Shown here: positions 6,307-10,984 of the stretch, one piece after another
How positions within the stretch are numbered: position 1 is the first letter of the stretch
How the letters are laid out: each line of letters starts with the position of its first letter
NCBI GenBank assembly: GCA_027056615.1
Contig: JALUKJ010000191.1
Location: 1 to 10,984 of the forward strand
DNA length: 10,984 nt
Reading direction: 5' to 3'
Origin: Campylobacteraceae bacterium
GTDB taxonomy: Bacteria; Campylobacterota; Campylobacteria; Campylobacterales; Sulfurovaceae
Position numbers and translations under genes: made by a program
Notes under the pieces: generated by a model
The model's database searches: none
What the model saw: only the letters and a program-made list of their open reading frames with translations
What the model was told of the DNA's origin: nothing

Positions 6307-7049
6307 TATAAAAACCTACAATAGTAAACTCTATCTTCACACTCAATTCTATAGAGTGTCATATCTTTAACACTTATTGCAGAACTTCCTAAAATCACAT
6401 TTGCCATATCAACAGGAGTTCTTTTTTTGTCTAATTTTGTAGCAAAAGATAGATTGCTATACCGTACACCCTCTTCAAACTCTATATTTTTAATATCACT
6501 ATCTAAAATAAAAGAGTCCACTTTAGCCGATGGCATATTTAACATCTCTTGAGTATTATCAATTTTGACTAATCTAAAATTTCCTGCAAATTCACTGTTA
6601 CCAAGGTATATAGGAAATTTACTTATTCTATTTTCAAGATGTCTTGTTATCGTATCTTCATCTGCAAACTTTTTGACAAAAATCAGATACCTAACATCAA
6701 GTAAAATCTCACGATTTATCGGTTTTTGTGGATTTTTTTTATCTCTAAGCCCCTCAGCCAATTTAGCATAATCACTCTTTTTTAGGCTGTTTATCTGTGT
6801 TTGTACTTTAGAGGTATAATCATTAATATAATTTTGAGAAAAACTCTTTTTTCGTATGGGATTTAGAACCACCACAGAGTAATCAAAATCACTAAATTCA
6901 CTCTTTCCCAAATACTCCTCAACCCCCAAAATAGAAGCCAACACTCCTGCTACTGTAGTTTTAGGAGGAATAGGCAAAGAGATATTTTGACTAATGGTAA
7001 AAGGGTCTCGAAAAGAGGCAAACTTTCCCCATATTTCAAAAGCAAACAT
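6306..7049 (-). CDS. cas5: Cascade subunit Cas5 (I-B type, Cas5h-like)
   Basis: Cas5 is the RAMP-fold subunit that holds the 5' handle of the crRNA at the foot of the Cascade complex and contacts Cas8. The 247-residue product shows the family signature at the N-terminus: FEIWGKFASFRDPF (residues 4-17) followed by LPIPPKTTVAGVLASILG (25-42), the conserved proline-rich and glycine-containing segment of I-B Cas5. It begins one base after the cas7 stop with GAGG 6 bases before the ATG, and its stop overlaps the cas3 start by one base, so cas7, cas5 and cas3 are translationally coupled. Nothing is missing compared with usual length. The subtype is inferred from sequence style and neighbours. Confidence 0.93.
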   Translation of the reverse strand: MFAFEIWGKFASFRDPFTISQNISLPIPPKTTVAGVLASILGVEEYLGKSEFSDFDYSVVVLNPIRKKSFSQNYINDYTSKVQTQINSLKKSDYAKLAEGLRDKKNPQKPINREILLDVRYLIFVKKFADEDTITRHLENRISKFPIYLGNSEFAGNFRLVKIDNTQEMLNMPSAKVDSFILDSDIKNIEFEEGVRYSNLSFATKLDKKRTPVDMANVILGSSAISVKDMTLYRIECEDRVYYCRFL

Positions 7050-7050
7050 C

Positions 7051-7920
7051 TTAAGCCTCGATTTTCTCTAGCTCAAATCCTAGATTTTCAAACTGCTCTA
7101 CTTGTTTTTTTGTACTCATATCATAGTAGATAACTACTTTTTCTATCTTCTCTTTCATATAGATTAAAGTATCTTTTAAAGCATCAAAATTAAGTTCACA
7201 CTCATCAAATGTTCTAATAGTATTGCTGTTTTCATTATCAAGTTTAACCAACTCATCAAGCAGACCAATCATATAGCTATCTTTATAAACCACTCTAATT
7301 AAAAGTCTTGGTTTCTGTCCTACTTTGCTTCGTGTGTTGAGAAACTTTGTACCATTCCACATAGAATCTAGCATTTTGGTCACATCTTCTTCACTAGCAT
7401 TTGATTTTTTAGCATTAAGAGCATTGATAGTTCCATACATAGCAAAAAGACCATAAGGAATATAGTTATCGGTTCTAAAAGTCTTATTTTTAGCTCCATC
7501 TTTACCAAAAGCACCTGTTCCTTGACCTAAAATAGTCTCTGTTTCATTAAGTGATTTAGCCCAACTAAATTGAACAGCACCAATAATTTGAATATTACTC
7601 TTAGGAGCTACTCCACCAAAAAGCCGTGTATCTATACAACTTAAAAAAGCCTCTCTATCTTTTAAGCCTGATAACTTCTCAACCTCTTTAAACCGTGTCT
7701 CTGCTGAGATAATATCTTCAGAGTTATTGACAAAAATAGTCTCCTCTTGTCTCGCTTGTAAATCATCACGAATGGTTCTTTTGACTCGCACATCACTCAC
7801 TATCGCTTTTCTATCTACCTCATCAAATCTTGGGGCATTGTCATTTAGCATATCTCCGTTTGGGTTTGTCATTTTTGCGTCCCATAAAAATAGTATCTCA
7901 CTCTGTTTTGCTGTTGTCAT
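7051..7920 (-). CDS. cas7: Cascade backbone subunit Cas7 (I-B type, Csh2-like)
   Basis: Cas7 subunits polymerise along the crRNA spacer to form the Cascade backbone. The 289-residue product has the Csh2/Cas7b hallmarks NPNGDMLNDNAPRFDE (residues 19-34), the basic DVRVKRTIRD (43-52) and DTRLFG (97-102). I chose the ATG at 7920 because AAGGAG lies 6 bases upstream, and family similarity begins just there (TTAKQSEILFLWDAK). The same frame stays open to 8031, but that extension lies inside cas11 and has no family resemblance. The start overlaps the end of cas11 by 23 bases, suggesting coupled translation. It is intact and well supported. Confidence 0.95.
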   Translation of the reverse strand: MTTAKQSEILFLWDAKMTNPNGDMLNDNAPRFDEVDRKAIVSDVRVKRTIRDDLQARQEETIFVNNSEDIISAETRFKEVEKLSGLKDREAFLSCIDTRLFGGVAPKSNIQIIGAVQFSWAKSLNETETILGQGTGAFGKDGAKNKTFRTDNYIPYGLFAMYGTINALNAKKSNASEEDVTKMLDSMWNGTKFLNTRSKVGQKPRLLIRVVYKDSYMIGLLDELVKLDNENSNTIRTFDECELNFDALKDTLIYMKEKIEKVVIYYDMSTKKQVEQFENLGFELEKIEA

Positions 7921-8341
7921 AATCATCTCCTTGATATGGATTCTCTTTTTTAAATTTTGCATAGTCATTAAAACCTCGTATAAAAGCAAATGACACCTCT
8001 TGTTGCAGTACTTTTTGTTGACTATCCTCATTAAAATAGGTTGTTACCAAAGTAGATAAATCACTAATTCTCTGTGAAGTTAATTGAAACTTTCTCTCAA
8101 ACTCATTAGCTTTATTAAAAATTCTCTGTAGATTACTTTGAATAATCTGCTGATTAGAGAGCCATTTTTTAAAAGTTTCATTCTTAGAAACTACTCTACC
8201 ATTCGGATTATAAGAGCTATCAATAATTGCTTTTGAATATGATCCTATTAGATACGCTCCTTTAATAATATCTCGTTTAAAATAGTCACTATCTTTTTTA
8301 GCTTCAAACTCTTGGGAAAAAAGCTTTATCTCTTCACTCAT
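7898..8341 (-). CDS. cas11: Cas11-like small subunit, separate from Cas8b
   Basis: This 147-residue protein resembles the C-terminal helical domain of Cas8b/Csh1, which acts as the Cascade small subunit along the inner face of the complex and supports DNA binding. Typical pieces are a first helix with GAYLIGSYSKAI (residues 28-39) and the closing EVSFAFIRGFNDYAKFK (115-131). In many I-B systems this part is made from an internal start inside cas8b; here it is a stand-alone gene. It begins within the cas8b stop (ATGA) and has its own AGGAG 7 bases before the ATG, so it looks like a stable gene split rather than a frameshift. Cas8b plus this protein total about 611 residues, close to a full-length Cas8b. 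The assignment rests on context and weak sequence similarity. Confidence 0.78.
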   Translation of the reverse strand: MSEEIKLFSQEFEAKKDSDYFKRDIIKGAYLIGSYSKAIIDSSYNPNGRVVSKNETFKKWLSNQQIIQSNLQRIFNKANEFERKFQLTSQRISDLSTLVTTYFNEDSQQKVLQQEVSFAFIRGFNDYAKFKKENPYQGDDYDNSKTE

Positions 8342-9732
8342 CTTTCTACTCCTATATTTTTTATGGCATTAATAGATTTTAAAAAATCCAAAACTCTATC
8401 TTCACTAGATATAAAATTATCAGAATAAGCAATCCATTTTTTAATACCATCATCAGTTAATCTTTTTTTATGCTCATAATCATACTCTCTTTCATGCTCA
8501 AACTTTTTTAATAAAGTAACATAAGCTATCTGCTCATACCCTAACAGTAATTTAGCTAGATATATCTTCTCTTGAATAACCCTATTTTTCATACCTGCTG
8601 TGTTTTTTGTCACAATAGCAAAAAGCTCTTCTCTACTAAAATAATCTCTCAAATAGACATCTGTAGAGTTCTCTTCTCTTTTAATATTATCAGAAATATG
8701 TTGACTTTTCATCTCTTTTACTACCTGATTAATTCGACTAGGAATTACATCTTCAAGGGTAGCAAAAATTTTAACAGATAAATTTGTAAGGTTAACCTCT
8801 GTAAATAAAATATCCAAAGAGATACCACCCCTATCAAACCCCTCTACCTGCTTTGATAATCTTCTTACAAATGAGTCCTCTTTTGAACTCAAATTTTTCA
8901 TACTATTATTTGAATTTTTTAAAAATTTCAATAATCCTTTATAAACCTCATTATCAAAATCAACCATAGAAGGAATAATAATATACTCCAAACCCTTATG
9001 AGAAAACTTTAAATGAGTAATAGCATACATCCAACCCTTTTTAATAGCTATGGCTGTCTCTTTTGACATGGGAAGTTTCTCTATAATTTGAGGTTTAAAT
9101 TTGTCATTATAGTTATCCATTGTAAAAAATTTTACATTAGGATTATAGCCACAAAGCTCTCTTTTATGCGTTATAAAATCCATCTGCTCTTGAAGTTGTG
9201 GCGTATCTACTTTTTTTACTTTTTTACTAATATGTGCATCTACAAAATTGTCATAATAGTTATCCCAAATCTCAGGCATAAGCTCATAAAGGGTTTTTCC
9301 ATTGATGGTAATAATCAAAAAATAGTTATCTTTCTCATAAGATTTGAAGTCTAAAATATCATCATCATAAGCTCGAATATAATCCAAAATCGGTTGAGCT
9401 AACTTTTGGTTCTCCTCATTGGCATAAAGCATTACAGAATTTTCAAAAGTATAAGCAACGGCTTTAAATTTTTTATATAGATTACTCTCTTTTTGATACT
9501 CAAAATTTGGATAAAGATAATATGAGTTACTTGTTCCTCCTATTTTTTTTGTGAACATCATTCTATTTTTATTTACTGCTACTTTATTTACTGCTCCGTT
9601 ATTATTTTTAAAATCTATTTGTAAAGTAGTATAAGAGGCAATATCTTTAAACTCTTTTACTTCTATTATCTCTTTTATATCATTTTTAGTTACTTGTTGA
9701 CCGATTTTATATAGTTTATTTGCTAGGCTCAT
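8338..9732 (-). CDS. cas8b: Cascade large subunit Cas8b (Csh1 / TM1802-like), lacking its C-terminal domain
   Basis: Cas8b is the large Cascade subunit that recognises the PAM and helps recruit Cas3. The 464-residue product has the family segment LEDVIPSRINQVV (about residues 328-340) and, near 194, the ELCGYNPNVKFFTMDNY region that normally holds a zinc ribbon. Only one cysteine (Cys194) remains in the entire protein, so metal binding is lost. I chose ATG at 9732, with GGAG 6 bases upstream, over the TTG at 9762. The start overlaps the end of the upstream abi gene by 17 bases, and the stop overlaps the cas11 start (ATGA). The protein is shorter than usual Cas8b because the C-terminal small-subunit domain is encoded separately. 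Confidence 0.88.
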   Translation of the reverse strand: MSLANKLYKIGQQVTKNDIKEIIEVKEFKDIASYTTLQIDFKNNNGAVNKVAVNKNRMMFTKKIGGTSNSYYLYPNFEYQKESNLYKKFKAVAYTFENSVMLYANEENQKLAQPILDYIRAYDDDILDFKSYEKDNYFLIITINGKTLYELMPEIWDNYYDNFVDAHISKKVKKVDTPQLQEQMDFITHKRELCGYNPNVKFFTMDNYNDKFKPQIIEKLPMSKETAIAIKKGWMYAITHLKFSHKGLEYIIIPSMVDFDNEVYKGLLKFLKNSNNSMKNLSSKEDSFVRRLSKQVEGFDRGGISLDILFTEVNLTNLSVKIFATLEDVIPSRINQVVKEMKSQHISDNIKREENSTDVYLRDYFSREELFAIVTKNTAGMKNRVIQEKIYLAKLLLGYEQIAYVTLLKKFEHEREYDYEHKKRLTDDGIKKWIAYSDNFISSEDRVLDFLKSINAIKNIGVER

Positions 9733-10447
9733 CTTTTTCTCCAAACTTTGATACTTTTTCAACTATTTCCTTTTCACTTATTACAATATTTTCATACTCA
9801 TCAAACATCTCTGTTAAAAATAATAGTTCGCAATTAATCCATCCTATAACATCTAAAATATCTTTATGTATTTCATCTAAATCATCTCTATTAAATATAG
9901 GTTCATAATGAAAAATACGATTTCTAAAAACTCTAATTCTATCTATTTTTTTAGCAATCTCTTTTTTCTCTTTATCTATATTTCTTTTTATTGGCATATT
10001 TGGAAAGACATCTTTAAATATTTTTCTCCACATATCTCTATAATTACGATGATTGTCTAACAACAACTTTGTCCAAAATCCAAAATTTAATTCAGATATA
10101 ATCCTATCATCGGTAGCTTTTTTCTCATTTTCAATCAATTTTATCTTTACAATTTTTATCATCTTCCAACTACCAATAGCATGAAACTCTTTTCTTTTAT
10201 ATCTATCTTCCTTATTAATAAAAAAAAGACTCTTTTTGGGATAGCTATTCTTATATGCGTCATAGATAGAATTTCGTAAAGAAATTTCTAAATTTTTTAA
10301 TAAAAAATAAAAATTCTCAGACAATTTAACATTCCAAATATATTTCCCTAATACTTCTTCATTTAAAGAGGAACTACTATTTTTATAAGTGTCAAGTCTT
10401 GATATAGAGATAGCTTTTTCTAATTGTTTAAAAGTTTTATAGTCCAA
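9716..10447 (-). CDS. Abi_2 / AbiD-AbiF-like protein with HEPN RNase motif
   Basis: The 243-residue product resembles abortive-infection proteins of the Abi_2 group (AbiD/AbiF-like), which are HEPN-fold proteins thought to cleave RNA and stop cell growth on phage attack. The key motif is RVFRNRIFHYEPIF at 172-185, containing R-N-x-x-x-H (Arg175, Asn176, His180), the HEPN ribonuclease signature. Upstream, NLEISLRNSIYDAY (52-65) and FGFWTKLL (122-129) also fit the family. The start is TTG, with AAAAGGA 5 bases before it; no ATG lies near. It overlaps the cas8b start by 17 bases and so belongs to the effector operon. The adjacent palindrome over its -10 suggests control. A toxin or guard role for the CRISPR locus is inferred, not shown. 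Confidence 0.82.
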   Translation of the reverse strand: MDYKTFKQLEKAISISRLDTYKNSSSSLNEEVLGKYIWNVKLSENFYFLLKNLEISLRNSIYDAYKNSYPKKSLFFINKEDRYKRKEFHAIGSWKMIKIVKIKLIENEKKATDDRIISELNFGFWTKLLLDNHRNYRDMWRKIFKDVFPNMPIKRNIDKEKKEIAKKIDRIRVFRNRIFHYEPIFNRDDLDEIHKDILDVIGWINCELLFLTEMFDEYENIVISEKEIVEKVSKFGEKDEPSK

Positions 10448-10460
10448 ATCGTTCCTTTTA

Positions 10461-10482
10461 GAATATTAATGCTATAATATTC
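10461..10482. promoter_or_regulatory. Palindromic operator-like site covering the abi promoter
   Basis: GAATATTA and TAATATTC form a perfect 8-bp inverted repeat around a 6-base centre. It spans the probable -10 box of the abi gene (TATTAT, minus strand, 10474-10479), so a repressor bound here would block transcription. If transcribed, it could instead form a weak A/U hairpin near the mRNA 5' end. No -35 box stands out. The site lies only about 14 bases before the TTG start. Confidence 0.5.
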
Positions 10483-10488
10483 TTGATA

Positions 10489-10559
10489 GACCTTAGGTTC
10501 ACCCGAAGTTAAGTAGGGATTTCCTCTCCTGATTTTTATCAGTGATGATGCCTAAGGTT
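10489..10559. repeat. Three-branch-like inverted-repeat structure upstream of abi
   Basis: ACCTTAGG (10490-10497) pairs with CCTAAGGT (10551-10558) as an outer stem, extended by a possible G-U pair. Inside are a 5-bp hairpin CTGAT-TTTT-ATCAG (10529-10542) and a weak CCC/GGG pairing (10502-10504 with 10516-10518). The layout could be a small structured RNA, a leader element or a palindromic repeat. It matches no riboswitch or ncRNA family that I recognise, on either strand. Confidence 0.45.
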
Positions 10560-10599
10560 GTGATTTTTAGATTGTACTCCAATACTTTTTAAAAATCAC
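10560..10599. repeat. Perfect 10-bp inverted repeat, possible weak terminator
   Basis: GTGATTTTTA (10560-10569) and TAAAAATCAC (10590-10599) are perfect inverted arms around a 20-base loop, inside which ATTG and CAAT can also pair. It directly abuts the preceding structure. The stem is mostly A-T with no clear downstream U-run on either strand, so a Rho-independent terminator is possible but weak. It lies between cas6 and abi and might limit read-through from cas6. Confidence 0.45.
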
Positions 10600-10647
10600 T
10601 TAACTATATTAATAGATTACAAAATCTTTTTTTAATTAATTTCTAGC

Positions 10648-10653
10648 TATAAT
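10648..10653 (+). promoter_or_regulatory. Perfect TATAAT -10 box on the plus strand, facing the CRISPR-like repeat
   Basis: A perfect TATAAT on the plus strand is followed about 30 bases later by the solitary repeat-like element. At normal spacing the -35 position is only T-rich (TCTTTT). If used, it would make a short RNA starting near 10660 that carries the repeat-like hairpin and runs antisense into the 3' end of cas6. In A+T-rich DNA such hexamers are common, so this is suggestive only. Confidence 0.3.
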
Positions 10654-10659
10654 TATAAA

Positions 10660-10732
10660 ATCCTATCAAAATCAATAAAATTTCTCTCCCTTATAGGGTT
10701 TGAAACACTATTTTAATTGATTAAGATAGGAT
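10660..10732. repeat. 22-23 bp imperfect inverted repeat flanking the CRISPR-like repeat
   Basis: The arms at 10660-10681 and 10710-10732 both begin (read outside-in) ATCCTATC, continue with AATCAAT, and end AAAAT, differing at two positions plus one inserted base. They enclose 28 bases containing a shorter hairpin CCC-TTATA-GGG. Transcribed from either strand, this would form a long stem-loop. On the minus strand it is followed by TTTTATAATT just downstream of the cas6 stop, so it may also act as a cas6 terminator. Confidence 0.6.
10684..10706 (+). CRISPR. Solitary CRISPR-repeat-like sequence (single copy, no array)
   Basis: The segment CCCTTATAGGGTTTGAAAC (10688-10706) has two hallmarks of I-B-type repeats: a small internal palindrome and a 3' end TTTGAAAC, close to the common ATTGAAAC that becomes the crRNA 5' handle. 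The preceding CTCT and A+T-rich bases could extend it to about 30 bases. There is no second copy in the window, so it is not an array. It may be a degenerate repeat of a crRNA-like RNA, an array relic, or coincidence. The real repeat of this system is not visible for comparison. Confidence 0.35.
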
Positions 10733-10736
10733 AGTA

Positions 10737-10984
10737 TCATCTTATCAACTCCACAAACCCAACCCCTTTCATAGCATTACTTCCCATACCAGTATCAAGA
10801 ATCATTCTAAGCATATCTTCATCAGCTTCAATCTCATAGACTCCATACCAAGCTTTTATAACCCCTTTAGAGTAGTGAAAAATTCTCTCTCTTGGCTTCT
10901 GCTCTATTAGTTTTATTTTTAACTCTCCTTTATATTTTTTGCCAAATAGAGCCTCATATTTTTCTATGGCATTTCGGTGAATAC
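10737..10984 (-). CDS. cas6: CRISPR RNA endonuclease Cas6, C-terminal part only
   Basis: Cas6 is the RAMP-fold endoribonuclease that cuts pre-crRNA within each repeat to release crRNAs. Only the last 81 residues are in the window; the start lies beyond the right edge. The tail ends GMGSNAMKGVGFVELIR followed by TGA, the glycine-rich loop that defines the C-terminus of Cas6 proteins. Upstream, AWYGVYEIEADEDMLRMILDTG is the usual strand-helix lead-in to that loop. The catalytic His, normally near the N-terminus, cannot be seen. It heads the minus-strand cas operon but is separated from the next gene by 289 bases full of inverted repeats, so it may be a separate transcript. This part was not an ATG-initiated reading frame within the window; I read it directly from the DNA. 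Confidence 0.93.
   Translation of the reverse strand, partial: IHRNAIEKYEALFGKKYKGELKIKLIEQKPRERIFHYSKGVIKAWYGVYEIEADEDMLRMILDTGMGSNAMKGVGFVELIR

Noticed and set aside
7921..8031. An N-terminal extension of Cas7 up to 8031
   Set aside because: The extension lies inside cas11 in another frame and has no Cas7 similarity. The ATG at 7920 has AAGGAG 6 bases upstream.
8572..9354. Plus-strand open frames (8572-8781 and 9088-9354) opposite cas8b
   Set aside because: Phe/Ile/Tyr-rich products typical of reverse-strand reading of A+T-rich coding DNA, with no ribosome-binding sites.
9733..9762. A TTG start at 9762 that would extend Cas8b by ten residues
   Set aside because: It lacks a good ribosome-binding site, whereas ATG at 9732 has GGAG at ideal spacing and begins at a typical N-terminus.
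10501..10550. A stretch containing CCCGAAGTTAAG that recalls the conserved GGAAGTTAAG loop of 5S rRNA
   Set aside because: Only about ten bases match. The surrounding DNA cannot form the 5S helices and the length is wrong, so I treat it as chance.
10461..10740. A full CreA-like match between the pseudo-spacer at 10707-10740 and the abi promoter
   Set aside because: By eye there is only a short GATAG-type overlap and no seed match. The analogy with CreTA therefore rests on position and repeat-likeness only.

Overview
This window is almost entirely one minus-strand locus, a subtype I-B-like CRISPR-Cas operon interleaved with genes of toxin, abortive-infection and Fic families. The DNA is very A+T-rich and tightly packed. 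The host looks like a low-GC Gram-negative such as a Campylobacterota member (Sulfurimonas/Sulfurovum/Arcobacter-like), but this is inferred from composition and gene style, with no rRNA or other marker to prove it. All genes read right to left.

In order of transcription: the 3' end of cas6 (cut by the right edge, stop at 10737); a 289-bp spacer full of inverted repeats, with one isolated CRISPR-repeat-like sequence; an Abi_2/HEPN abortive-infection-like gene with a TTG start; then cas8b, a separate cas11 small subunit, cas7, cas5 and cas3, joined by overlaps or 1-nt gaps; a Fic-family gene whose catalytic His is Gln; a short cas4; a 67-bp gap with a probable promoter and A/T-only palindromic operator; an RHH antitoxin / GNAT toxin pair (TacA/TacT type); cas2; a 102-bp REP-like inverted-repeat pair; cas1; and finally a truncated AAA-ATPase-like (DUF1703-type) remnant.

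The cas genes supply a near-complete system: Cas6 to process crRNA, Cas8b-Cas11-Cas7-Cas5 as the surveillance complex, Cas3 as HD nuclease-helicase, and Cas4-Cas2-Cas1 for spacer acquisition. No CRISPR array with repeated units is visible, so the array must lie outside the window. Compared with the usual I-B order (cas6-cas8b-cas7-cas5-cas3-cas4-cas1-cas2), the cas1/cas2 order is swapped and non-cas genes sit at three joints: abi between cas6 and cas8b, fic between cas3 and cas4, and the toxin-antitoxin pair between cas4 and cas2.

The most interesting possibility is that the CRISPR locus is guarded by embedded toxins. The cas6-cas8b position of the HEPN gene, behind a solitary repeat-like element and a palindromic promoter, recalls the CreTA (CRISPR-regulated toxin-antitoxin) modules known from this joint in haloarchaeal I-B loci. 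This is a hypothesis: by eye I found no convincing match between the adjacent pseudo-spacer and the abi promoter.
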